DNA of 64,000 nucleotides, from the NCBI GenBank assembly GCA_030247675.1, contig JAOTRX010000002.1, forward strand, positions 930,001 through 994,000, in the 5' to 3' direction. The stretch comes from Desulforhopalus sp. GTDB taxonomy: Bacteria; Desulfobacterota; Desulfobulbia; Desulfobulbales; Desulfocapsaceae. Shown here in pieces: positions 34,302 to 42,200 of the stretch. The notes beneath the pieces are model-generated. The model was not told the DNA's origin. It did not search any database and saw nothing but the letters and a program-made list of their open reading frames with translations. The number at the start of each line of letters is the position of its first letter. Position 1 is the stretch's first letter. The position numbers were made by a program, and so were the translations under genes.

Positions 34302-35718
34302 TCCCGGAATCCCAGGATTGATCCCAGATACGCCACCATTCGATGGCCGCCATGACCATAATCAGCGGAGCCAGCCAGACAATCCGGCTTTGATAGCGAT
34401 CGTGGGGTCCGGACAGCGCCCCACAGATAAAGGCATTACCGATAAGGGCAAAGAGGATAAAGACCGCCAGCAGCGTGAATTCCGGACGTCTGGCATACAA
34501 CCCCCAGCATATACAAACCACCAGCCCGAAGGTTGAAAGGAGAGCGATGGGAATATGCAGGCCGTTCATGGCATCAAAGAGCGGCCTTGTCAGCAGCTCT
34601 TGCTGTTGACGAGCGGCGTTGAAGGCCAGTGAGACTTCCGGGGAGAGGTCGTTACTAAAAGTTCCCCGCGCCGCACCGTGGTATTGGTCCAAGCCGTCGC
34701 CGGTTGCGACCATAGTCATCTGCTCGGCAGTGGCAACCAGGGCCGTCCAGAGTGTCGCACCAGGATAGCTTTTAATACTTTCTTTCACTAAAAAACTCAG
34801 CTCGGCGTCGGCCTCGCCGCTCCAGCCACCGATATCCATAAACGGTGACGAACCGTTCCAGAGAAAATCATCGCCGGTATTCGGCAAGCGCTCCTGCAGG
34901 TCGCACAGTTTAATGCCCTGAGCCGGACAATGTTCGGCAAGCCAGCGCTGGGCGATGTTATCCTGTACCAGCCGGCCAAAGATAAAGGCCGGGCCGCCCG
35001 GGGTATATCCCGCCTTGTTAAAGAGAATAAAGTGAACAAGCGGCATGAGGATCAGGCTGGCCATAACGATCGCCGCCGGAGGCACAATGGTCAGGGGCAG
35101 CCGCCAGATCCATATTATTTTGCAGAACCAGGCAGCAAGGAGGATTCCGACGAGACCGACGGCCAGGGCCATACTCGACATATGCGACAGCAAACCTAAA
35201 AGGATGACAATGCCCAAGCCAATGCGTTCATAGAACCCGAGCCTTTGCCAGCAAAAGCCATAAAGCCATAAGCCAAGGACCGTCAGAGGTAACAGCAGAT
35301 CAGGCATCAGCTGGCTGGTGTACCAGGAGATGCTGGTGAAAAACCCCAAACCGAGGCAGACCAGAGTGGTTGCCAAGGGCCCGGCTGGTAAACCATGGCA
35401 GCGGAGCATGAGATTGATGATCCACAGGGTGAGCAGCGACTGCACCGCCACCGGCCCGAAAAACGACCACCAGCCAAGGGAGGTCATAAAGAGAAAGGCG
35501 CCATAAAAGAAGGACCGGCCAAAGCCGAGGGTCATCTCCAGCACCCGCCCGACGTAGCCGCCGCTGTCGAAAAATACGATGGCAAAACCATTCCAGAGAG
35601 CAGGGGCGAGAAACACCGTAAGGCTAGCCGCCAGGCAAAGACACCAGGCCAGGCTTTTGAGGACAAGATTCCCCATCATGAGAGAGGGATTTGCTATGGG
35701 GAGGGTCACGTGGATCAT
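34255..35718 (-). CDS. Polytopic membrane protein (about 11 TM, possible GT-C type; 487 aa)
   Basis: I count roughly eleven hydrophobic segments. The first periplasmic loop contains FFDSGGYVGRVLEMTLGFGRS, and a larger loop (about residues 270-370) carries polar, Cys-containing sequence (LAEHCPAQGIKLCDLQERLPNTGDD). The general plan resembles GT-C or PMT-like proteins that use polyprenyl-phosphate sugars, and the convergent GT2 next door would supply that donor, but no family-defining motif was recognised. ATG 35718 has AAAGGA upstream. It is followed upstream on the same strand by the nucleotidase gene, with a 37-base gap. Confidence 0.65.
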   Translation of the reverse strand: MIHVTLPIANPSLMMGNLVLKSLAWCLCLAASLTVFLAPALWNGFAIVFFDSGGYVGRVLEMTLGFGRSFFYGAFLFMTSLGWWSFFGPVAVQSLLTLWIINLMLRCHGLPAGPLATTLVCLGLGFFTSISWYTSQLMPDLLLPLTVLGLWLYGFCWQRLGFYERIGLGIVILLGLLSHMSSMALAVGLVGILLAAWFCKIIWIWRLPLTIVPPAAIVMASLILMPLVHFILFNKAGYTPGGPAFIFGRLVQDNIAQRWLAEHCPAQGIKLCDLQERLPNTGDDFLWNGSSPFMDIGGWSGEADAELSFLVKESIKSYPGATLWTALVATAEQMTMVATGDGLDQYHGAARGTFSNDLSPEVSLAFNAARQQQELLTRPLFDAMNGLHIPIALLSTFGLVVCICWGLYARRPEFTLLAVFILFALIGNAFICGALSGPHDRYQSRIVWLAPLIMVMAAIEWWRIWDQSWDSGIIPRMHTGSGLGSVR

Positions 35719-35755
35719 GGGTATTCCTTTAACGAATATAATGTTGTAGAGCATC

Positions 35756-37360
35756 CTACAGAGCGGGATGCTCCGGCCTTTGTCCTGTTAAGAGAGCAAC
35801 AAGATCGGTGCTCCACCGGTTGTCTGACCCATCATCTAAGGCGAGATTGTGGTTGGTGAGGTCGCCTGCGAAGGTGGCGACCACCTCCCAGAGTTCGGCC
35901 ACCGGTCGCGGTGGGGCAATGGCAATGGGTCTGGAGAAGATCTGTTGTTGATTGAGGGCCAGCGTTTTCTGCATGGCCACTGTATAGAAGGTCAGGGGAT
36001 TGATGGCGGTGGGGCCCCAGTATGCGGCATCCTTTAAAATCGTCCTGGCCCGGAGCAGATCGGCTCCGGTGACTTCCATCAGGTACAGGCTGCTGGTTCC
36101 AGGTGTCCCGACCGGTTCCCGTTCGACTCGAAAGGCATCGAGGATATCCTGCCGGGTGAGCCGGCCCGCTTGCCATTCCTGCCAAACCGACCCGAAGCCG
36201 ACAAAGGCCGCATCAATCTGCAATCTTTGCACGGCTGCTCGGGCCGCTATACCGGCAATGGCGCGAGGCGACTGATCAGTTTTTACCTCCGCTACCGTCT
36301 CGCTGATCTCTTGCCGATAGTGGTGAAGGATTTTTGCCACTGCCTTGTTTATGCCCGGATCGGCTTGGATTGTTTCCGGGGTGTTGGCAACGAGTTGAAA
36401 CTGACTGTCGGCGATAACCTTGTGTTCCAGGTCATAAAGTAGATCGTACCTGCCGATGTGTTCGGCCTGGGCACCGACATGGACGATGGCGGTGTCTTTG
36501 ACCCGCAGGGATTTTTCCAGGGTGGTATGGCTGTGGCCGCCGAGAATCAGGTCGATGCCGTTGGTCTGCTCGGCAACGGCGATATCATCGGTTAGTCCCA
36601 TATGGCTGACCAGTACCAAGATATCGACTTCCTGCCGGTATTTGGCAATAATCTCCTTGGATATCCCGACGAAGTCAAAATCCATTTCCAGCGCCGGCAG
36701 ATCGGGATACACCGGGCCATTGTGTTGCCCGCCGTCGATGGCGTAGGGCCGGGCGGTGAGACCGAAAAAGCCGATTTTAACGCAACCGACCGTCATGACG
36801 GTGAAATCGCTGAAACCGGCGGGGATATCGCGTAAAGGGCTGTCGATCCCTCGATTGATTCGGGTATTGGTTGACAGCACTACCGCCTTGGGGTCATTGC
36901 TGAACAGCAGCAACTCCTTGATGCCCCAGGCAAAATCGTGGTTGCCGAGGGTGCGGACGTCATAGCCCAAGGCCTGGACGACTTCTCTTGTCGAACGGCC
37001 GTGGGACAGCTCTTCGGCGATCGACCCTTTCTCATAATCGTCACCGCTGTTGGAAAAGACGGTGAAGGGGTTTTCCTTCTTGACCGCTTCGTAATAGCCG
37101 CGAACCCGGCTTATTGGGCTGGAACCGTCTGCCTCCGGATTGTAGTTGGCGTGCATGTCGGAGATATGGACAAAGGAAATCTTCTGCATGGCCGACCGGC
37201 GGTCACAGGTCGGCCATCTATCCTGCCCTGGCGGTGACGGTTCCGCTCGTGCCACAGGGAGATGCAGGATGGCCACCGCCACGAGTCCTGTCAGAAAGAT
37301 GAGGACACGGCAATAGCAAGGGGAACGCAGTGCTGCAAGAATTGACACGAGAAAGTCCAT
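35756..37360 (-). CDS. 5'-nucleotidase / metallophosphatase family protein, exported (534 aa)
   Basis: The N-terminus is a signal peptide or anchor (LIFLTGLVAVAILHLPVARA, about residues 22-41). The calcineurin-like dimetal site is complete: HISDMHAN (DxH), SGDDYEKG, TLGNHDFAWG, VSHMGL and LGGHSHT. The C-terminal 5'-nucleotidase domain follows (about 330-534, with DAAFVGFGSVWQEWQAGRLT and ADLLRARTIL). Such enzymes hydrolyse periplasmic nucleotides, 2',3'-cyclic nucleotides or UDP-sugars, releasing phosphate, which suits the nearby phosphonate operon. GGAGG precedes ATG 37360. Confidence 0.87.
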   Translation of the reverse strand: MDFLVSILAALRSPCYCRVLIFLTGLVAVAILHLPVARAEPSPPGQDRWPTCDRRSAMQKISFVHISDMHANYNPEADGSSPISRVRGYYEAVKKENPFTVFSNSGDDYEKGSIAEELSHGRSTREVVQALGYDVRTLGNHDFAWGIKELLLFSNDPKAVVLSTNTRINRGIDSPLRDIPAGFSDFTVMTVGCVKIGFFGLTARPYAIDGGQHNGPVYPDLPALEMDFDFVGISKEIIAKYRQEVDILVLVSHMGLTDDIAVAEQTNGIDLILGGHSHTTLEKSLRVKDTAIVHVGAQAEHIGRYDLLYDLEHKVIADSQFQLVANTPETIQADPGINKAVAKILHHYRQEISETVAEVKTDQSPRAIAGIAARAAVQRLQIDAAFVGFGSVWQEWQAGRLTRQDILDAFRVEREPVGTPGTSSLYLMEVTGADLLRARTILKDAAYWGPTAINPLTFYTVAMQKTLALNQQQIFSRPIAIAPPRPVAELWEVVATFAGDLTNHNLALDDGSDNRWSTDLVALLTGQRPEHPAL

Positions 37361-37960
37361 GATGGGCCTCCGCAAAGAGTTGACCTCGTCGGCTGGATAA
37401 TCGGGGTAACGGCACACGGCAAATAGGAGAGAGCCCCATTGAATTTCTCCATCCGCACGCGATTGTGGCTACATCATGGTCTACGAATATTTGATTGCTG
37501 TCAGTGATTGTTAAAAGTTCTGTTAGAACCTGTGATTATGGAGGGGATGGCCGATGCCAAGTTGTAGAACTGCAGGGGAGAATGGTGGGAAGTGGCCGGT
37601 TGGAGATGGCTTGTGGGGAGAACATCGAGATCAGACCTGTCGGTTTTTACTGACGGGTTTTGAGTATGTCTTGCAGATACTCGAAATTAAGAATGGTGTC
37701 CGGAATGTCGATGTTTCGGGATCAAATGTCCTGCCTGACGATATTGTGACTATTACGGCAGGGGCAACCTGAGCCTGAAATCTGCCTTGGATCAGGTTTG
37801 GGTGAACAGTAGCTCCCTTTTGGGGGTTAAATCTGAAACCTTGATGTTGGCGCTGGCAATTTTACACCTTTGACCGTTCGTGCAATTTTTCATTCGCCCG
37901 AACGACCACGCAATACGACGACGCTTCGACCCTTCCGATCAATTTTCGTTGACATTCTGC
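37361..37960. other. Gene-poor stretch upstream of the selenoprotein operon
   Basis: About 600 bases. A 72-codon plus-strand frame at 37554-37772 has no ribosome site and unremarkable composition, so I do not call it. The promoter of the arsR-led operon starts at 37961. Confidence 0.4.
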
Positions 37961-37989
37961 TTGACAGATAAAAGGCGTGGAAATATATT
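37961..37989 (+). promoter_or_regulatory. Strong promoter of the arsR-selenoprotein operon
   Basis: TTGACA at 37961-37966, exactly 17 bases, then TATATT at 37984-37989. This is close to an ideal sigma70 promoter. A second TTGACA lies ten bases earlier. The expected start site is near 37996. Confidence 0.75.
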
Positions 37990-37994
37990 TGCAT

Positions 37995-38018
37995 ATAAAC
38001 AATAATTGATATGTTTAT
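37995..38018. promoter_or_regulatory. Candidate ArsR operator
   Basis: Perfect 7-base inverted repeat ATAAACA-N10-TGTTTAT placed exactly over the predicted transcription start. An overlapping CATAT/ATATG repeat adds symmetry. ArsR-family repressors commonly bind such AT-rich dyads next to the -10 box, so this is the likely autoregulatory site. Confidence 0.6.
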
Positions 38019-38052
38019 TTTTAACTCTCGTTTGGCCTGATGAAGGATAACA

Positions 38053-38427
38053 ATGGCAGGAGAAGATGCAATGCACGATGGTCAAAGTCCAGTTTCAAAT
38101 CTTGCCAATACAAAGTGCGAGCTATTTGACGGAGAATTTCAATCAGTTGCATTTTTGGCAAAAAGTCTCTCTGACGAAAACAGACTTCGTATCCTCCTCT
38201 GTATCAGACAAGGAAAGAAGGCAGTGGGAAGTATTGTCGAAGAACTTGGTCTTTCTCAACCTCTTGTATCGCATCATCTCAAAGAGCTTAAAAGGTCACT
38301 GTTGGTAAAAATCGAGCGCAGTGGTCCTTTCATATATTACGAGCTGTCAGACCCTGCCATTCTTGGGGCAATAAGGGATCTCAATACGGTAGCAAAAAAT
38401 CTATTGGCGACTCGAACGACTTTTTAA
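38053..38427 (+). CDS. ArsR-family winged-helix regulator (124 aa)
   Basis: The winged-helix core reads AFLAKSLSDENRLRILLCIRQGKK, then VGSIVEELGLSQPLVSHHLKELKRSLLVKIERSGPFIYYEL. The classic metal motif ELCVCD is absent. Two cysteines remain: Cys22 near the N-terminus and Cys50 at the RILLC position. In persulfide-sensing relatives (BigR, SqrR) one sensor cysteine lies at about this place, so a sulfur or redox signal is plausible (inference). It leads an operon of UGA-containing genes, with 29 bases to the next start. AAGGA precedes ATG 38053. Confidence 0.85.
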   Translation: MAGEDAMHDGQSPVSNLANTKCELFDGEFQSVAFLAKSLSDENRLRILLCIRQGKKAVGSIVEELGLSQPLVSHHLKELKRSLLVKIERSGPFIYYELSDPAILGAIRDLNTVAKNLLATRTTF

Positions 38428-38456
38428 CAGATCCTGCAGGAGGTGATTGGCTTCTC

Positions 38457-38912
38457 ATGAACGAAATAGAAAAAATATTCAGCAACTTGGATCCGGAAGA
38501 TGCGGCAGATCAGACTGCTACCGCCCTAAAACAGCTTTTACCCTTACTCGGAGAGGAAGGCAGGAACCGATTTATCATGAATCTTCTTGGTGAGACCGGG
38601 CAAGACAAAATCTCCAGCATGGTTCATCTCTGACTGGCTGAATGTATGGGCGAAGGTGTCGACCCAACGCAGATGTGCCAGACTCTCGTGGACAAGGTTG
38701 CTCAATCCAAACAACTCATGGCCATAACTGATCCCGATCTTCTGTTGTTGTTTGAAGATTGGTTTGAGGAACTGGAAGATGAGATTATCTCATTGAACGG
38801 TAAATTTGGTCCTCTCAGTTCGGAGGATCTCGCAAAAAGAATTGGACTCTCTCTCAGAGGCGCAACTTTTCTCCTGTCAAAGCTGAATCGTCAGAAAAAG
38901 CTGCAAGGTTGA
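38457..38912 (+). CDS. Putative selenoprotein of unknown family (in-frame UGA at codon 59; 151 aa)
   Basis: ATG 38457 follows a strong AGGAGGTGA site. The frame is open to 38912 except for one TGA at 38631-38633 (codon 59), giving MVHL-U-LAEC. Translation with Sec yields a U-x3-C pair. Both sides look like one helical protein: EIEKIFSNLDPEDAADQTAT before, and DPDLLLLFEDWFEELEDEI after. Residues 120-150 (PLSSEDLAKRIGLSLRGATF) resemble a small winged-helix segment. A hairpin at 38647-38666 has the position and loop expected of a bacterial SECIS. I do not recognise the family. The alternative is a nonsense mutation, but three neighbouring genes show the same feature. Confidence 0.72.
38647..38666 (+). 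other. Candidate bacterial SECIS hairpin (first UGA)
   Basis: TGGG-CGA pairs with TCG-(A)-CCCA around the loop AGGTG. The loop begins 20 bases after the UGA at 38631-38633 and has G at its second position, as known bacterial SECIS elements do. Confidence 0.6.
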
Positions 38913-38943
38913 GGGACACTCCCCCTATCAATAAGGTCCAGTT

Positions 38944-40698
38944 ATGCAAAATAAAAAAACAACATTCATTGCCTTTATGGCGGTACTCCTTACAATCGGA
39001 TCCCTTTGGTTCACCAATCGCGCGGTTACGCCCAAACAAGCTACCTGGGACGATGTGCTTGTTGAGGGAAAAAACGGTAACTACCAGATCATTAAAACTG
39101 AAGATCTTGCCAGTCTTTACCACAAGGATGCGGGCAGTCTTTTGTTGGTGGATACCCGTCAGGAATGGGAGTACAGGACAGGCCATCTCAAGGGTGCGGT
39201 AAATTTCCCGATGGAACCGACCGCCTGGGCAAGATGGCAAAAGGCATCGGATCTTGAGAAATTTCTTGGGCCGGATAAGAATCGAACCCTTGTCTTCTAC
39301 TGAGCGGGACTCACCTGAGTCCGCAGTGACTCGGCGGCCCGGGTGGCCGTACAACTCGGTTACAAAAACGTTTATCGCGATCCATACGGTTATCCTGAAT
39401 GGCAAGGAAAAGGTTTGCCGGTTGTCAGCGCTCCTGCCGGACTTGCGTCGACTGCGGAAGAGACTAAGACACCTGGTCCTCTCTCCGGCTGGGCAATGAT
39501 CTGGACGTTGCTGGGTATTTTTGCAGGTGGCATGGCCCTCAATCTCACCCCCTGTGTGTATCCGATGATTCCCATCACCGTATCGTATTTTGGCGGTCAA
39601 GCTACCAAAGGTGGCGAGGGCCGTGGCAGGCTTTTTGTGCATGGTCTGTGCTACTTGCTGGGACTGGCCCTTACCAACTCCTTACTCGGGGTGGTCGCAT
39701 CCCTGACCGGCGGTCTCATGGGCGCGATGCTGCAAAATCCGGTTGTCCTTATTGTCGTTGCCGGTGTTCTGGTCTTTTTCGCAACGAGCCTTTTGGGGTT
39801 GTGGGAGATGCGCCTGCCAAGCGGTCTCACCCAAGCTGCGGCGAAATCGTATACCGGTTATTTCGGCAGCCTTTTTATGGGGATAACCCTTGGTGTGGTT
39901 GCCGCCCCCTGCATCGGTCCGTTTGTCCTCGGTTTACTCACCTGGGTGGCAAGCATGGGGAGCCCATGGATTGGTTTCGTGGTCTTTTTCACCCTGAGTC
40001 TGGGCCTCGGTCTGCCGCTCTTTTTCCTTGCGATGTTTTCCGGGCAATTGGAGAAGCTCCCCCGCTCAGGCGGCTGGATGATCTGGGTAAGAAAGCTGAT
40101 GGGATGGGTGCTGATCGGCATGGCCGCTCATTTTATCCGGCCAATTCTGCCGGGACACGGGGGGACCATTCTCATTGCCGTCGTCGCCTTGGCTGCCGGC
40201 CTGCACCTCGGCTGGTTTGACAAGAGTCAGGCCAACTTCCGAGCGTTTCCGGTGCTTAAGGGTGGCGCGGGTATTGCCGGATTGGTGATAGCTACTTTTC
40301 TCATTGCCAGCATGGCAATGGTAGGTCCTGGCGTTACCTGGAAACCGTATACTGAGGAAACTCTCAAGGAAGCGCAAAACCTCAAAAAGCCGGTGATCAT
40401 TGATTTCTATGCTACATGGTGTACGCCATGCCGGGAACTCGAAGAGGTTACTTTCCATCAACCCGACGTGGTCCAAATGGCAGAAAAGAATTTTACCTTG
40501 GTCAAAGTAGATGTGACCAAAGGCGGTAATGCGTTTCACGAGGAACTGTTGAAAAAATACAACGTGAAAGGAGTGCCGACCGTTGTCTTTCTCGATGCCT
40601 ACGGTAAGGAGCGCTCTGATCTTCGTCTCGTGGATTATCTGCCACCAGACAAGTTTCTTATTCATATGCGAGATATTATCGATACTCCGAAGAAATAA
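38944..40698 (+). CDS. Rhodanese-DsbD fusion selenoprotein (two in-frame UGA codons; 584 aa)
   Basis: One frame runs from ATG 38944 to 40698, interrupted only by TGA at 39301 (codon 120) and 39316 (codon 125). Order: membrane anchor (about 7-25), periplasmic rhodanese (about 40-160) with VDTRQEWEYRTGHLKGAVNFP and active loop VFY-U-AGLT-U-VRSDSAA, then the DsbD eight-helix core with LNLTPCVYPM and APCIGPFV cysteines, and a C-terminal thioredoxin domain with WCTPC. In related rhodaneses the two UGA positions are cysteines (YC-x4-C). DsbD carries electrons from cytoplasmic thioredoxin across the membrane; here the rhodanese replaces the usual N-terminal receiver domain. It likely handles periplasmic persulfides or disulfides. 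A gene caller would split it at 39303 and restart at 39343. Confidence 0.85.
39335..39349 (+). other. Candidate bacterial SECIS hairpin (rhodanese UGAs)
   Basis: CGGCC pairs with GGCCG around the loop CGGGT. The loop starts 21 bases after the second UGA and 36 after the first, so one element might serve both. A separate hairpin (39304-39324) spans the two UGAs but lacks a G in its loop. Confidence 0.5.
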
Positions 40699-40777
40699 CG
40701 AAGACGCCAAACACAAATTATTGGCGGCAAGTGGAGATGGCCTGTTGATGGCTTAAAAATCAGAAAAGGAGAAGATC

Positions 40778-41092
40778 ATGCTCAAAGTCCGCTTTTTTCT
40801 TAACGAACCAAACGGCAAACCGTGAAAACACTTCAAACAGATTATGCCCAGGTTGGGCGAAAAATATCCGGTTGAATTCGATGTCACCTCAAAACCTAAG
40901 TCTGAATACGAGACCGATGAGTACTTTGCTCTAGATCTGCCAGTAGCTCCAGCGGTTATGGTCGGTGATGATATCGCCGTGGAAGGTTCCGATATATCCG
41001 ATCACGATTTGGAAGTGTGCATCTGTCGAAAGCTTGGACTGCCGGAGCCACAGAAAAAAGGGCTGATGGACCGGCTCTTCAACAAATCATAA
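40778..41092 (+). CDS. Thioredoxin-fold selenoprotein, paralogue 1 (UGA at codon 16; 104 aa)
   Basis: ATG 40778 (with AAAGGAG upstream) opens MLKVRFFLNEPNGKP-U-KHFKQIMPRLGEKY; the UGA is at 40823-40825. A first strand, then Sec at the start of helix 1, then LDLPVAPAVMVGDDIAVEG, whose VAP resembles the cis-proline loop and following strand of glutaredoxin/thioredoxin folds, then SDHDLEVCICRKLG. The Sec therefore sits where the nucleophilic Cys of a thioredoxin-like protein would be. There is no second residue of a CxxC. It is probably a small cytoplasmic redox partner. A hairpin with loop AGGTT follows the UGA. The C-terminal tail is longer than that of its paralogue. Confidence 0.82.
40846..40858 (+). 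other. Candidate bacterial SECIS hairpin (paralogue 1)
   Basis: GCCC pairs with GGGC around the loop AGGTT, extended by a T-G wobble. The loop begins 24 bases past the UGA. Confidence 0.6.
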
Positions 41093-41108
41093 AATTACTT
41101 GAGATACC

Positions 41109-41378
41109 ATGTTAAGACTTCGCATTTTCCTCAACGAACCGCAAGGCAAGACGTGAGAGACTTTCACCACTATGCTTCCTAGGATGGAAGAGAAATATAC
41201 TTTAAAAATCGAAACTGTCTCAAAACCACGAGATGCATACCGGACAGCTGAGTACCAGGCAACCGGATTGCCAGTCGCTCCAGCGGTGCTGTTGAACGAT
41301 GAACTTCTTGTTCAGGGAGCACCGATAAGTGAGGAAGAACTTGAATCGGCAATTTGTCGTCATTTGGCAAACAAGTAA
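41109..41378 (+). CDS. Thioredoxin-fold selenoprotein, paralogue 2 (UGA at codon 16; 89 aa)
   Basis: ATG 41109 opens MLRLRIFLNEPQGKT-U-ETFTTMLPRMEEKY, with UGA at 41154-41156, the same codon number as in paralogue 1. The rest aligns with it throughout: VSKPRDAYRTAEYQATGLPVAPAVLLNDELLVQG and SEEELESAICRHLANK. Conservation of protein sequence on both sides of the UGA, while the DNA has diverged, argues strongly that the codon is read through. It starts 16 bases after paralogue 1, so the pair arose by tandem duplication. It is the last gene before the decayed IS element. Confidence 0.82.
41175..41190 (+). other. Candidate bacterial SECIS hairpin (paralogue 2)
   Basis: CTTCC pairs with GGAAG around TAGGAT, beginning 23 bases after the UGA. 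A further T-A pair would leave AGG as the loop, matching the loops of the neighbouring genes. Confidence 0.5.
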
Positions 41379-41515
41379 CGCCGGGACAGCCTTAAAGGTC
41401 TCTACTATTAATCCGTACGCCGAATGCCGGACATTGGTGAAAAAATATGTTGTGCAATCTCAGCGACATGATTGCTCGGCACCGGACCACTTATGTACGG
41501 CAATCAGTAACCGTC

Positions 41516-42200
41516 TTAATAATACTCTTGCTCGTAGGCTGCCGGAGAAAGGTAACCAAGTCTCTTTTGCTTTCTTTGGCGGTTATAAAACAGCTCTATG
41601 TATGTTCGAATCTCACGCATCGCTTCCTCACGACTAGTACAACGCCGATGGAAAGTGAGTTCGGTTTTCAGTATACCCCAAAAGCTTTCCATGGGAGCGT
41701 TATCATAACAGTTCCCCTTGCGGCTCATGGCGTAGCCGGCAATTGCGCCGGTGTACAAATCCTTGTGTCCGGCTAGATACAACCAGCCCTCATCTGTGGG
41801 GATAGACGTAATATCGATCAGCCAGACTTGATTCGGAGCATCTGAGGTAAAAGCTTGACCCAGCAAGTTGGTTGGGTGCTACTGGTTCGGTATGATCGGA
41901 GTCCGTCGTTGCTCTGTATTTTTTCTTTTGTTTGCAGCGGATTCCATATTCACGACGTAAACGTTTGAGGCGCCAAACACCTACAGAAACACCGTGATCG
42001 GCTAAATCGTTCTGAAGTCGCTCGGGGCCATAGCTCTCACCGGTTCGTCGGTGGGCGGCCTTGATTTCTATCGCTAATTGAGCATCCTCCTTTCTTCGCG
42101 CCGATGGAGGCCGGGACCGCCAAGCAAAATAACCGCTCACTGAGACTGAGAATACCTCACAAAGCATTGGTAGTGGGTAGGTGGGTCGCATATCTTCCAT
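41516..42200 (-). pseudogene. IS3-family transposase OrfB, frameshifted and internally deleted
   Basis: The upstream part (41790-42200) encodes the HTH_21-type segment (HRRTGESYGPERLQNDLADHGVSV, VWRLKRLRREYGIRC). The downstream part (41516-41866) encodes NQVWLIDITSIPTDEGWLYLAG with the first catalytic Asp, and GNCYDNAPMESFWGILKTE with the final Glu. Directly between AGYAMS and RKGNCYDN about 50 residues that normally hold the second Asp are missing. The frames differ by one and meet at a four-base duplication. The protein cannot be an active transposase. Confidence 0.88.

Noticed and set aside
37554..37772. 72-aa ORF before the selenoprotein operon
   Set aside because: No ribosome site, no motif, and composition unlike the neighbours.
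38631..41156. The five in-frame TGAs as nonsense mutations or a frameshifted pseudogene cluster
   Set aside because: The four affected neighbouring genes keep strong ribosome sites, continue in the same frame, use UGA only (no UAA/UAG), hit Cys-equivalent positions, and are followed by SECIS-like hairpins. Random decay would not do this. A genome without sel genes would revive the idea.
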